In this document: piece by piece, positions 1 through 9,300 of the stretch
How the letters are laid out: each line of letters starts with the position of its first letter
Position numbering within the stretch: the stretch's first letter is position 1
Assembly (NCBI GenBank): GCA_934358405.1
Contig: CAKRKL010000024.1
Span: forward strand, 1-21,069
Direction of reading: 5' to 3'
DNA from: an uncultured Blautia sp.
GTDB taxonomy: Bacteria > Bacillota > Clostridia > Lachnospirales > Lachnospiraceae
DNA length: 21,069 bases
Translations under genes and position numbers: made by a program
The notes under the pieces: model-generated
The model's database searches: none
Seen by the model: the letters and a program-made list of their open reading frames with translations, nothing else
What the model was told of the DNA's origin: nothing

Positions 1-217
1 ATTCTGCTCTAATATCTTATAAAACTCAACATATACTTATATAATTTTATAATTTATGTTTAACTGTTAATTTCCTCTTTCATCTTCTAAAAACGTACAT
101 ACTGTTCCACCACATACCGAATACAAACTTCACACCTGCAGTTCCCCGCAACTACTTACTGTACTCGTAATCCAGCCTGCCATTCTAATACAGGCAAAAA
201 TTTTTCACTTGTGTGCC
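1..217. other. AT-rich gene-free flank downstream of the fructose operon
   Basis: No ORF of any merit is visible. It follows the stop codon of the DeoR-family gene. The only structure is a 5-bp inverted repeat (GCCTG at 175-179, CAGGC at 191-195) followed on the plus strand by five A and five T. That would suit a weak plus-strand terminator, but there is no plus-strand gene here. On the minus strand, where the operon ends, no stem followed directly by a T-run is seen, so the operon terminator may lie before base 1 or be non-canonical. Confidence 0.5.
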
Positions 218-967
218 TTATTCCTTCGGCACCTCTACAAGGTTAGAACAGTCCTCATATCCTGCCGGGATCTTATCTGTGATCACGGTGGAACGGTAGA
301 AATCCGCAAAGGTCACAGAACTGATATTGTCAAACTTGGAGCTGTCGCAAAGCACGTAGCACTCCCGGCACTGCTGCATGGCTGCTGACTTTACCGCTGC
401 CTCATTGGCATCCGGGGTGGTGCATCCGCTCTTCTTGGTAATCCCGTTGGTTCCGAAAAATCCCTTGGTAAAATGGTATTCCCGAAGGGTATTCATCGCC
501 TGATTGCCGATTACCGCCTCTGTGGATCCTTTCAATTCTCCTCCTACAAGAAAAACCTTAAAGCCCCTTTCTGCCAGAGACTGGGCATGTGCTACTGCAT
601 TGGTGACAAAGACCGCTCTTGTCACCTGGAGAAACTTCAGCATATCTCCGGTGGTGGTACCTGCGTCAATATAAACAAAATCCTCGTCCTGGATCAGACC
701 CGCTGCATATCTTGCAATCCTATGCTTCTCCTCCAGCTTCAGTCCCATTTTCTCTGCTACGGAATATTCGTATGCAGTTACCCGCTCCTTCAATTCCACG
801 GCGCCGCCGAAAACCTTCTCCAGTTTGCCTTCCTTGTCAAGTGCTGTGATATCCCTTCGCACTGTAGATTCTGATGTATCGAGAAGATCCCGCACCTCTG
901 TTACGGTAATGCTTCCCTTTTCCCGCAGAAGCTTCAGGATGATCTCATGCCGTTGCTGTGTTAACAT
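218..967 (-). CDS. fruR: DeoR-family transcriptional regulator of the fructose operon (FruR-like)
   Basis: A 249-aa DeoR/GlpR-type regulator. Residues 3-56 form the winged helix-turn-helix, with the family signature TSESTVRRDI at 31-40 as the recognition helix. Residues about 80-235 form the sugar-phosphate sensor (DeoRC) domain, with DAGTTT at 101-106, the family's phosphosugar-binding loop. It is the last gene of the operon. Its ATG overlaps the ptsI stop (the shared bases read ATGTTAA), and an AAGGCGGG ribosome binding site lies inside the ptsI end, so translation is probably coupled to ptsI. By family precedent it would repress the operon until fructose-1-phosphate (or a related phosphosugar) accumulates. 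The effector and the symbol are inferred from neighbours. The last-gene position is less usual; FruR is commonly encoded first, before fruK. Confidence 0.9.
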   Translation of the reverse strand: MLTQQRHEIILKLLREKGSITVTEVRDLLDTSESTVRRDITALDKEGKLEKVFGGAVELKERVTAYEYSVAEKMGLKLEEKHRIARYAAGLIQDEDFVYIDAGTTTGDMLKFLQVTRAVFVTNAVAHAQSLAERGFKVFLVGGELKGSTEAVIGNQAMNTLREYHFTKGFFGTNGITKKSGCTTPDANEAAVKSAAMQQCRECYVLCDSSKFDNISSVTFADFYRSTVITDKIPAGYEDCSNLVEVPKE

Positions 968-2610
968 TCTTTTCCCGCCTTATATTCTCCAACATTTATT
1001 TCCAGAATGATCTTGCGGAGCGGCAGAATACTTCCCGGAGAAACAGAAAGCTCGTCCACTCCCATTGCCAGAAATTCTTTCGTAAGTGATTGGTCTGCAC
1101 CAAGCTCTCCACAGATTCCTGCCCAGATACCGGCCTTATGTGCGTTTGTTACTACCATGGAGATCATGCGCAGCACTGCCGGGTGATGGGGATCAAAAAA
1201 TGGATCCAGCTGTGGATTCTGACGGTCGATTGCCATGGTATACTGGCTCAGATCATTGGTTCCGATACTAAAGAAATCCACTTCCTTCGCCAGATCATCA
1301 CTGATGATGGCTGCTGCCGGAGTCTCGATCATAATACCCTGCTCGGGATTGCCAAATTCTACGCCCTGGCTAGTCAGCTCCTGCTTCACTTCTTCCACGA
1401 TCTTCTTGATCTGGCGTACCTCCTGCACGCTGGTAATCATAGGGTACATAATGGCAATCCTGCCAAATACACTGGCACGGAATAAAGCCCGAAGCTGTGT
1501 CTTGAAAATCTCCGGTCTGGTCAGGCAGATACGGATAGCTCTGCAGCCAAGTGCCGGATTCTCCTCATGCTCCATATTGAAATAATCGCACTGCTTATCT
1601 GCACCGATATCCAGTGTACGGATAATCACACGTTTCCCCGCCATCGTCTGTGCAACCTGTCTGTAAATCTGGAACTGCTCCTCCTCTGTAGGGAAATCCT
1701 CTTTCTCCAGATAGATAAATTCGCTTCTGAAAAGTCCGATTCCACCTGCATCATTCTGGATCACAGTTGCCAGGTCCTTGATGTTTCCTATATTAGCGTA
1801 CAACATCACTTTCTGTCCGTCAAGTGTAACATTGTCCTTTCCCTTCAGGGTCAAAAGCAGCTGCTTCCTGGAAAGGTCTTCCTCCTGACGCTTTTTCATC
1901 TCTTCCAGAGTCTTCTCATCCGGATCTACGTAAAAAGTACCGCTGGCACCATCCACAATTCCAAGCTTGCCATCCATCGCACTGTCAAGAGTCATGGAAG
2001 TATTTACCAGTGCAGGAATAGCCATGGTTCTTGCCAGAATCGCAGTGTGGGAATTCAGGGAGCCCTTCACTGTGACAAAAGAAAGAACCTTATCCTTGTC
2101 CAGCTGAACAGTCTCTGAAGGAGCCAGATCCTCTGCTACAATGATCTTTGGCTCGTCTGCGTCCACACTGCCTGTGTCTTCCCCATTCAAGATGGTGAGA
2201 AGACGCTCTGAAATATCCCGGACATCTGCAGCACGCTCCCGCATGTAGTCGTCATCCATGGCAGAAAACATCTGTGCGTAATTGTCTCCTGTGGTTGCCA
2301 CTGCATACTCTGCATTCACGCCCTGGCTGCGTACAATGTTCTCTACGGATTCATTGTATCCGTCATCCTCCATCATCATCTGATGGACCTCAAAGATTGC
2401 TGCGTTGGCTTCGCCAACCTCCCTTAAGGCCTTGTCATAAAGTCCCTGAAGCTGGCGGATTCCCTCTTCCTTAGCCTTCTCATAGCGTGCCATCTCCTGA
2501 TCCGGGTCTTCCACCTTCACACGCTTCACCTGCTGCTCTTTCTTCTGATATACGCTGATCTTACCGATGGCGATTCCGCCAAATACGCTTTTTCCGTTAT
2601 ATGCCTGCAT
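961..2610 (-). CDS. ptsI: Phosphoenolpyruvate-protein phosphotransferase (PTS Enzyme I)
   Basis: Enzyme I transfers phosphate from phosphoenolpyruvate to HPr, the first step of all PTS sugar uptake; it is cytosolic and dimeric. The 549-aa product has the usual length. The phosphorylated histidine is H188 in GSLNSHTAI (183-191), close to His189 of Bacillus. The C-terminal PEP-binding barrel carries the GIMIETPAA and FFSIGTNDLSQY segments and the GICGELG loop with the active-site Cys. I chose the ATG at 2610 because MQAYNGKSVFGGIAIG is the normal Enzyme I N-terminus and it has a GGGAGAG ribosome binding site; the upstream in-frame ATG at 2688 has none and adds 26 atypical residues. It lies 102 bases after HPr and overlaps the regulator gene by 7 bases. 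Confidence 0.97.
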   Translation of the reverse strand: MQAYNGKSVFGGIAIGKISVYQKKEQQVKRVKVEDPDQEMARYEKAKEEGIRQLQGLYDKALREVGEANAAIFEVHQMMMEDDGYNESVENIVRSQGVNAEYAVATTGDNYAQMFSAMDDDYMRERAADVRDISERLLTILNGEDTGSVDADEPKIIVAEDLAPSETVQLDKDKVLSFVTVKGSLNSHTAILARTMAIPALVNTSMTLDSAMDGKLGIVDGASGTFYVDPDEKTLEEMKKRQEEDLSRKQLLLTLKGKDNVTLDGQKVMLYANIGNIKDLATVIQNDAGGIGLFRSEFIYLEKEDFPTEEEQFQIYRQVAQTMAGKRVIIRTLDIGADKQCDYFNMEHEENPALGCRAIRICLTRPEIFKTQLRALFRASVFGRIAIMYPMITSVQEVRQIKKIVEEVKQELTSQGVEFGNPEQGIMIETPAAAIISDDLAKEVDFFSIGTNDLSQYTMAIDRQNPQLDPFFDPHHPAVLRMISMVVTNAHKAGIWAGICGELGADQSLTKEFLAMGVDELSVSPGSILPLRKIILEINVGEYKAGKEC

Positions 2611-2652
2611 GTTTTCTCTCCCATAAAAAACAATTGTAATATATACAAAACA

Positions 2653-2674
2653 GGACATACCCGCAGGTATGTCC
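2653..2674 (-). promoter_or_regulatory. Perfect hairpin between the HPr and Enzyme I genes
   Basis: An 8-bp perfect inverted repeat (GGACATAC at 2653-2660, GTATGTCC at 2667-2674) with a 6-base loop. In the direction of transcription it is followed by TGTTTTGT, a poor U-tract. It sits about 40 bases before the ptsI start. It may be a leaky attenuator or an RNA-processing/stability element that keeps HPr in excess of Enzyme I. The structure is seen; the role is inference. Confidence 0.5.
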
Positions 2675-2712
2675 GTCTTCCAAAGCATGCTTTTGACATG
2701 CTATAGCACCTC

Positions 2713-2970
2713 TTACAGAGTTTCCTGCATGAATTTGCTTACTGCCTCATATGCAGCATCTTCGTCTGCGCCCTCAAATGTAAGTGTAACCTCATCACCT
2801 TTCTTAACTGCCAGACCCATAACTCCAAAGATTGCTTTGCAGTTCATAGCCTTACCGCCCTTTGCGATCTTAATGTCAGAGGAAAATGCCTTTACTGCCT
2901 TTACCAGTTCTCCTGCCGGACGTGCGTGGATTCCTTCCGGATCTGTTACTATATACTTAAATTCTCTCAT
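2713..2970 (-). CDS. ptsH: HPr-family phosphocarrier protein lacking the Ser46 regulatory site
   Basis: An 85-aa HPr, the small cytosolic protein that accepts phosphate from Enzyme I on a histidine and passes it to EIIA domains. The active-site histidine is H15 in GIHARPAG (13-20), fully conserved. In Firmicutes, HPr kinase normally phosphorylates Ser46 within KSIMGVMS; here the aligned segment (45-52) is KAIFGVMG, so position 46 is alanine and Ser52 is glycine. The protein should therefore work in sugar transport but not as a CcpA co-repressor through Ser46. The start has a good ribosome binding site (CGGAGG, 8 bases before ATG) and its own upstream promoter. It lies between fruA and ptsI, so it probably serves this fructose system, though it could also be the cell's general HPr; whether another HPr exists cannot be seen here. 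Confidence 0.95.
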   Translation of the reverse strand: MREFKYIVTDPEGIHARPAGELVKAVKAFSSDIKIAKGGKAMNCKAIFGVMGLAVKKGDEVTLTFEGADEDAAYEAVSKFMQETL

Positions 2971-3022
2971 GATGATTTCCTCCGTTTTTGTAATTTTATT
3001 TTTCTGCTATTTCTATAATTTC

Positions 3023-3051
3023 TTTATATCGGCTTCCAGGTTCTCTGTCAA
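3023..3051 (-). promoter_or_regulatory. Internal promoter ahead of HPr-ptsI-fruR
   Basis: On the minus strand TTGACA (3051-3046) and TATAAA (3028-3023) are separated by exactly 17 bases. They lie in the 139-base gap between fruA and the HPr gene, with the -10 box about 52 bases before the HPr start. This is nearly consensus for the housekeeping sigma factor. It would let HPr, Enzyme I and the regulator be expressed without fructose induction. Confidence 0.75.
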
Positions 3052-3109
3052 CCCAAAAGCTATTTTTTATTATTTAGTTCTGCCTGCTCAGCCGTCATAA
3101 TTGATAATC

Positions 3110-5023
3110 TTATGCGTTTTTCTTCTTCAACAGTCCCAGAAGCACTGCTGAAACTACAGTTCCCACAACCAGTGCCACCAGATACATCACTGCATTTCCC
3201 ATAACCGGAACTACAAAGATTCCGCCGTGGGGTGCCATTAAGGTACATCCAAATGCCATGGACATGGCCCCTGCAAGACCGGAACCAATGATGCAGGCCG
3301 GAAGCACATGAAGGGGATCCGCTGCTGCAAAAGGAATGGCCCCCTCTGTGATAAAGGCAAGTCCCATAATAAAGTTGGTAGGACCGGACTCTCTTTCTTC
3401 CTTTGTAAATTTATCCTTGAAAAGGAGAGTGGCAAGTGCGATAGCACACGGCGGAACCATACCGCCAACCATAACGGCTGCCATAATATCATAGTTACCT
3501 GCTGCAATCGCCGCAGATCCGAATACATAAGCTGCTTTGTTAAATGGACCGCCCATATCGATTGCCATCATTCCGCCAAGGATCAGGCCAAGTACGATCT
3601 TGCTGGAGCTTCCCATGGATGTCAGTCCATTATTCAGTGCAGTATTAATACCGCCCATGATCGGCTCAACTACAAACAGCATCAGTAATCCCATTACCAG
3701 AATACCAACAACCGGATAAATCAGAACCGGAGCGATTTTCTCAAGGGCTTCCGGAAGCTTCTCGCATGCCTTGCGAAGTCCCAGGATAATATAGCCTGCT
3801 GCAAAACCAGCTACCAGAGCACCAAGAAAACCGGATGTTCCATTGGCTGCCATCATACCGCCTACAAAACCAAGTGCAAGAGCCGGTCTGTCACCGATGG
3901 CCATAGCAATAAATCCAGCCAGCACCGGGAGCATAAATTTAAAAGCCACATCTCCAATCTGCTTAAACATAGCTGCTGCCGGAGTGATGGTACCGAAATT
4001 AGCACGTTCTGCCACATCCAGGGCATTCATATCAACCAGAAGTCCATCGATCAAAAACGCAATGGCAATGAGAATACCGCCGCCAACTACAAAGGGGAGC
4101 ATATGGGAAACACCATTCATCAGCTGTGTATAAAGCTGATGTCCCACTCCACCGCCGGATTTCCCGGAGGTCTGCGCTGCGGCGGCTGCGTTGCCGCTGT
4201 GATAAATGGGGGCATTACCGGACATAGCAAGCTGGATCAGCTCATCTGCCTTATTAATTCCATCAGAAACCTGACGCAAAATGACCTTCTTGCCGTCAAA
4301 ACGATCCATAGGAACCTGTGCGTCTGCAGCCACAATGATGCAGTCTGCATCCTGAATCTCCTGAGGAGTCAGGACATTCTTGGCACCACCGGAGCCTCTT
4401 GTCTCAATCTTCACAAAGCAGTTCTTCGCCTTGGCTGCCTTCTCAATTCCCTCAGCTGCCATGTAGGTGTGGGCGATTCCGGTAGGACAGGAGGTAACAG
4501 CCAGGATCTTAAACTGATCCTCAGAAGCCTCTCCCATATCTGCCAGACGTTCATCCACACTCTTCTTCTCTTCATCTGCCTGATCAATGATCTGAAGGAA
4601 TTCCTCCGGTGTCTTCGCAGCGCGAAGGCTTGCAGTAAACTCCTCATCCATCAGCATCATGGAAAGCTTGCTAAGCACATCCAGGTGTACATTGTCCTCT
4701 GTGTTAGGCGCAGCAATCAAAAACAAAAGTGTCACAGGCTCTCCGTCCAGGGAATCAAAATCAACTCCACCCGGAATGACCATGGCTGCAAGCCCCGGCT
4801 TATCTACTGCATCACATTTGCCATGAGGAATGGCAATTCCCTCACCGATTCCTGTAGTACTCTCTTCCTCTCTTGCATAAACCTGCTTCCGGTAAGCTGC
4901 CTCATCATTAATCTTACCGCTTCTGGTCATAAGTGCCACCGCAGCATCCAGGGTCTGGGATTTGTCTGCGGGAGCAGCATCCAGTGAAATACTTCTCACA
5001 TCCAGTAAGTCTGTAATTCTCAT
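3110..5023 (-). CDS. fruA: Fructose-specific PTS transporter, fused EIIABC
   Basis: A 637-aa membrane transporter that takes up fructose and phosphorylates it to fructose-1-phosphate. Domain order is EIIA (about 1-150; phosphorylated His67 in GIAIPHGKCD), EIIB (about 171-268; phosphorylated Cys179 in AVTSCPTGIAHT), an Ala/Gly-rich linker (about 270-295) and a multi-pass EIIC (about 297-637). All three phosphotransfer and transport parts are intact in one chain, a common arrangement in Firmicutes. The start has AGGAGG 8 bases upstream and lies 20 bases after fruK. It is followed by a 139-base gap holding a promoter for HPr. A fructose substrate is strongly supported by the adjacent fruK. Confidence 0.96.
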   Translation of the reverse strand: MRITDLLDVRSISLDAAPADKSQTLDAAVALMTRSGKINDEAAYRKQVYAREEESTTGIGEGIAIPHGKCDAVDKPGLAAMVIPGGVDFDSLDGEPVTLLFLIAAPNTEDNVHLDVLSKLSMMLMDEEFTASLRAAKTPEEFLQIIDQADEEKKSVDERLADMGEASEDQFKILAVTSCPTGIAHTYMAAEGIEKAAKAKNCFVKIETRGSGGAKNVLTPQEIQDADCIIVAADAQVPMDRFDGKKVILRQVSDGINKADELIQLAMSGNAPIYHSGNAAAAAQTSGKSGGGVGHQLYTQLMNGVSHMLPFVVGGGILIAIAFLIDGLLVDMNALDVAERANFGTITPAAAMFKQIGDVAFKFMLPVLAGFIAMAIGDRPALALGFVGGMMAANGTSGFLGALVAGFAAGYIILGLRKACEKLPEALEKIAPVLIYPVVGILVMGLLMLFVVEPIMGGINTALNNGLTSMGSSSKIVLGLILGGMMAIDMGGPFNKAAYVFGSAAIAAGNYDIMAAVMVGGMVPPCAIALATLLFKDKFTKEERESGPTNFIMGLAFITEGAIPFAAADPLHVLPACIIGSGLAGAMSMAFGCTLMAPHGGIFVVPVMGNAVMYLVALVVGTVVSAVLLGLLKKKNA

Positions 5024-5043
5024 TTCTACCTTTCCTCCTGATT

Positions 5044-5952
5044 CTATCTGATGATCTGCTGATAGACAGCCTCAATCTCTTCTCTGGTAGCAAGATTCTC
5101 AGAAAATGCGCTGGCACTTCCAGCTGCAATTCCCATGTGGAATGCATACTGATAATCCTGCTTCTCCATGTAGCCTGCCATAAATCCGGCTACCATAGAA
5201 TCACCGGCTCCGACACCATTGATCAGCTTGCCCTTAGGTGCAGGTTCCTCATAAACCCTTCCATTCTCATCAATCAGAACAGCACCCTCTCCTGCCATGG
5301 AAATCAGCACATTCACAGCACCCATCTCCTGCAGCTTCTTCCCGTAAGGAATCACAGACTGGCGGGTATCCAGCTTCACGCCAAAGATTTCTCCAAGCTC
5401 ATGGTTATTAGGTTTAATAAGAAATGGGTGGTAGGGAAGAACCTTCATGAGAAGATCCCTGGTGGCATCCACCACGATCCGCACTCCTCTGCCGTCCAGC
5501 ATGGCCATAATCTTCTGGTATGCATCATCCGGCATGGAGGATGGAATGCTGCCGGAAAGGAAAAGCACATCACCCTCTCCAAGCTCCCCTAACTGCTTCA
5601 TCAGCATGTCTACCTTGTCTGCGCCGATTCTTGGTCCCTGACCATTGATCTCAGTACCGTCAATACTCTTCAGCTTCAGGTTGATTCTGGAAAAACCCTC
5701 CCCCACCTGGATAAAACCATTCTTCACACCCATAGTCTCAAGTCTGCGTGTGATCTCATCTCCGGTAAATCCTGCGGTAAAACCAAGGGCTGTACTCTCA
5801 ATTCCCAGATTCATAAGAACTGTAGATACGTTAATTCCCTTGCCTCCCGGCAGAAGCATCTCCGAACTAGTGCGATTGGTAAGTCCAAGCTGGAAGTCCT
5901 CTACCGACACAATATAATCCAGTGACGGATTAAAAGTCACAGTGTAAATCAT
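5044..5952 (-). CDS. fruK: 1-phosphofructokinase
   Basis: A 302-aa PfkB/ribokinase-fold kinase that phosphorylates fructose-1-phosphate to fructose-1,6-bisphosphate with ATP. Signatures are the N-terminal substrate-side motif LPGGKGINVS (34-43) and the C-terminal GVGAGDSMVAGF motif (246-257), with the anion hole GAGD and the catalytic base D251. MIYTVTFNPSLDY is the typical family N-terminus. The ATG at 5952 is preferred because AGGAGG lies 5 bases upstream; the longer in-frame start at 6030 would run through the promoter -10 box and adds 26 residues unlike the family. It is the first gene of the operon and directly processes the product of FruA. Confidence 0.96.
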   Translation of the reverse strand: MIYTVTFNPSLDYIVSVEDFQLGLTNRTSSEMLLPGGKGINVSTVLMNLGIESTALGFTAGFTGDEITRRLETMGVKNGFIQVGEGFSRINLKLKSIDGTEINGQGPRIGADKVDMLMKQLGELGEGDVLFLSGSIPSSMPDDAYQKIMAMLDGRGVRIVVDATRDLLMKVLPYHPFLIKPNNHELGEIFGVKLDTRQSVIPYGKKLQEMGAVNVLISMAGEGAVLIDENGRVYEEPAPKGKLINGVGAGDSMVAGFMAGYMEKQDYQYAFHMGIAAGSASAFSENLATREEIEAVYQQIIR

Positions 5953-5997
5953 CTCTGCCTCCTGCTTACTTTTGCTTGTTTTTGATTTGTTGTGCTT

Positions 5998-6026
5998 ATT
6001 ATACTTTCCGATACGGTCAAAGTCAA
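5998..6026 (-). promoter_or_regulatory. Main promoter of the fructose operon
   Basis: Minus strand TTGACT (6026-6021) and a perfect TATAAT (6003-5998) with a 17-base spacer, 46 bases before the fruK ATG. One operator arm lies in the spacer, which fits repression by the operon's own DeoR-type regulator. Confidence 0.85.
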
Positions 6027-6053
6027 TCAATCTTTTTCACAAGATTTGACCGT
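6013..6053. promoter_or_regulatory. Candidate FruR operator: paired 9-bp inverted half-sites
   Basis: ACGGTCAAA at 6013-6021 and its exact reverse complement TTTGACCGT at 6045-6053, centres 32 bp apart (about three helical turns). One arm is inside the -35/-10 spacer and the other is just upstream of -35. Further partial TCAAA-type copies lie at about 6055-6060 and 6086-6104. Perfect 9-bp symmetry around a promoter whose operon ends in a DeoR-type regulator makes an operator likely; binding is inferred. Confidence 0.65.
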
Positions 6054-6243
6054 TTGATTTATCACATTTGCACAATTATGAATTATTTTGACTGAATTTG
6101 ATTTTTCTATGGAATATCATCCAAACGTGAGCAGATACATTTTCCCTGTTCTTTATAGTAGTATCCTCAAATCTTTCTTTTTACTCTCAAGCCAGCAAAA
6201 TCTTTCCCCGGCCAAACACAGGATTGCCCAGAATTTCGGGCGC

Positions 6244-6290
6244 AAAAAAAGCACAGGAACCAGAATTTTTTCTGATTTCTGCGCTTTTTT
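6244..6290 (-). terminator. Intrinsic terminator after the ABC transporter gene
   Basis: A long A/T-flanked hairpin: on the minus strand AAAAAAGCGCAG pairs, with small mismatches, with CTGTGCTTTTTTT, with an inner TCAGAA/TTCTG stem. It begins 24 bases after the transporter stop codon. It also has a T-run on the other strand, so it could work both ways. It separates the transporter from the fructose promoter. Confidence 0.8.
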
Positions 6291-6313
6291 ATAAAAACTG
6301 TCATCTCTGTTTT

Positions 6314-9300
6314 TTAATCTGTTCGAAGCGCTGTCACCGGATCGCTCTTCGCCGCTTTTCGTGACGGAATCAGACCGCCCAGCAAAGTAAGCACCACGCT
6401 TAATCCCACAAGCACCAGCGCTGCCACAGGCGGAAGGGATGCCTTCACGTTCACGCCGTCCGCCAAGGAACGGATTAGGCTGTTGGCTGGAATAAGAAGC
6501 AGCAGGGTGATTCCGATTCCCATTGCCCCTGCGCAAAAGCCGATAATAAAGGTTTCCGCATTGAACACCTGAGACACATTGTGTTTGGAGGCACCAATTG
6601 CTCTTAGAATACCGATCTCTTTTTTCCGCTCCAGAACACTGATGTAGGTGATAACACCGATCATAATGGAGGAAACCACCAGGGAAATAGCCACGAAAGC
6701 AACCAGCACGTAGCTGATAATATTCACAATGTCCGTCACTGAGGACATCAGGGTTCCCACAAGATCTGTATAAGTAATTACCTTCTCCTCTTCTCCAGCT
6801 GCCTCCATATCTGCATTATACTGATCCAGAATATTCACAATCTGGGATTTGCACTGGAAATCCTTTGGATAAATATTGATTCCGCCCGGAACCTTCAGGT
6901 CTGCATAGCCCAGCTTTTTCAGATTGCCTTCATAGGATGCGTTTTCGTAGGACATCAGCGACATTAGCAGCTCCGACAGATCATCCTCATTCATATTCAT
7001 CTGAATCGCACTTGCAAAAGCCTCCGGGTCAATGGCAAGGGCATTTTCCATACTGCTTCCCATCTGCCCCATTGCCTGGCTCATGGCAACCGTAATGCTG
7101 GAGGAAACACTTGTCATCATCGACTGGATTGCCTCCTGCATACCAGAGCTGACAGAACCTATCATCTGTTCCATAGAAGTCTGGATTCCCTTTGTAAGCT
7201 GGGTTTCCACCTGTCCCATCACATCAGTAAGCTTTTCTTCGATTGCCTTGGTAATCGTATCGGAAAATGCAGTCATCATGCTTTTCATATAAGTTTCCAT
7301 AGCATCTGAGAACTGCTTCTTTGCTTCACTGATGTCGATCATGGAAGCCAGTCCCTTTGTCAGACGGCTTTGACCATCCTCCGACTGCATATATTCCACA
7401 AAATAGGTTCCCAGCCTGGACGGGTCCGGAAGCTGATTGGCCTTGGCATATTCTGAATACCCTTCGACTACATCCTTCATAAGAATATCCCTGATCTGGT
7501 CTGCAGTGATGGTAATCGTTACGCTGCCCTTGATCAGGTCATTTGCCTCCTGCCGGATCTGCTGCTGCACATCACTCTGGCTGAGAAATTTCAGAATACT
7601 GGACGCATCTGCTTTCTCGATGCCATTTGCCTTCGCATATTCCTGATACTGGTTCATCAGCCTTACCCCTGCTGCGATCATTTTTTCAGTAGAAACATCC
7701 ACCTTAATGTGTTGGTTTACCAGATCTTTAATGTCAGTAAACAGCCGGTCTGTCACCTCCTTTGAGGTAAGATACTGCTGCAGGGCAGCCTGCACCTTGG
7801 AAAGATCAGACTCCGGCTTGTCCTGAATGCTCTCCTGATATCCGGTCAGAACATCCTTCAGAAGCGCTGCCGCCTTTTCTTCTGTAAAATCAAATTTCAC
7901 AGCCTTCAGTGCCTGACTCATATCCGGCACCTGGTCTGCCGGAAGATTTTTCAGAATCTCATCCGGGTCAATAGCATCTGACAGATTCAGATCCAGATCC
8001 TTTAGGCTGATCAGCCCGGAAAAATCCGGCATACTGCCTGCAGCTATATTCATACTCCCCGAAAGATCCGGCACACTTATCCCTGAGAAATCCAACCCGG
8101 AAAGATCCATATTAAAAGCACTTTCATCGATCTGAAAGGCCTCCTTCAGGGCATCCTCATTGATGCCAAAAAGAGATTCCATATTAAATTTGCTTTCCTC
8201 CTGGTCTTCCTTCCCAAACGCCTCCCCTGTGAAAACATTGATTTTTTCATTTTCCAGCTGCTGCTTCACAATGTCACTGGACGCTGCCTTTTGGATCACA
8301 TGTCTGGTAAGTGCCGGCGTATAGCCAATTCCTGCTGTGAGCATAGATGCTGTGGCACCTTCTGCAGGCTGTACGATTCCTACAATAGTAAGGTTCTCCC
8401 CATCTGCCACCAGTTTTTTCATGTAAGCACTGTTATCAGATTTGTCCTTCCAGACCTTGTATTCTGAGTCATATTCGTAATAATCCGCACTGTTTACAAG
8501 CTTGAAGCTGGTTCCGAGAATCTGAGCATAGGAATAGGTTTCTCCATTCTCTGGCATCTCAACTGCTTCCTCTGCCATAAATTTCTGCACCATATCATCC
8601 AGCTCTTTACTGTCCCGAAGGCCCAATGTGTACTGGAGAAAATCGCTGATATCTCCATGTGAGGTAAGCACCAGCACACATTCCTGGTAATTTTCCGGCC
8701 ATCTGCCGGCTTTCACATCATACTGATTTTTGTACAATTCTTCATTCTCCGGCATTTCGTAGAACACATCTGTACTCATGGTAGAAGACATAATGCTGTT
8801 GGAGGAGCCGGAGCCAAGACCCATGGAGGAAAAGGATTTGTCCGGATTTACCTGGCGGATGCCGTTTTTTTCCTGGCGGAAAATCTGCGGGGAAACTAAA
8901 TAGCTGTATTCCACAGAATTGGCATACTGGTCCACCTGACTTTCGTCACTGTCCAGAAAAGTTTTCAGAGATTCCAGATCATTGGAATTCATCTTGGAAA
9001 ACATATTGGTGACCATCTGCGCCACCCCTACCTCTCCTTCTTTTTTCTCACTCTGGGCAGACGCCGCCCCCATCATCATGGAAGTCAGATCCACCCCTGT
9101 GCTCTGAATCTGCAGAGGATACTCGGAAAGGGTCTCCTCCTCCATGTCTGTAATGTATTTGTCTACGCCATTAGATATGGAAAGAATCAGGGCAATTCCG
9201 ATGATGCCGATAGAACCGGCAAAGGAAGTGAGAAGGGTTCTTGCCTTTTTTGTCTTCAGGTTCTGAAAGCTAAGAGACAATGCAGTGAAAAAAGACATAG

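Noticed and set aside
175..201. Possible terminator of the fructose operon
   Set aside because: The inverted repeat is short and its T-run is on the wrong strand for the operon; not supported.
2611..2688. Upstream start for Enzyme I
   Set aside because: No ribosome binding site; adds 26 residues outside the conserved Enzyme I N-terminus and overlaps the inter-gene hairpin.
4103..4987. 294-codon plus-strand open frame inside fruA
   Set aside because: Antisense shadow of the EIIA/EIIB region, low-complexity Cys/Leu/Ser composition, no ribosome binding site.
5953..6030. Upstream start for 1-phosphofructokinase
   Set aside because: The codon lies upstream of the promoter -35 box and the extra reading frame runs through the -35 and -10 boxes, so it could not be on the main transcript.
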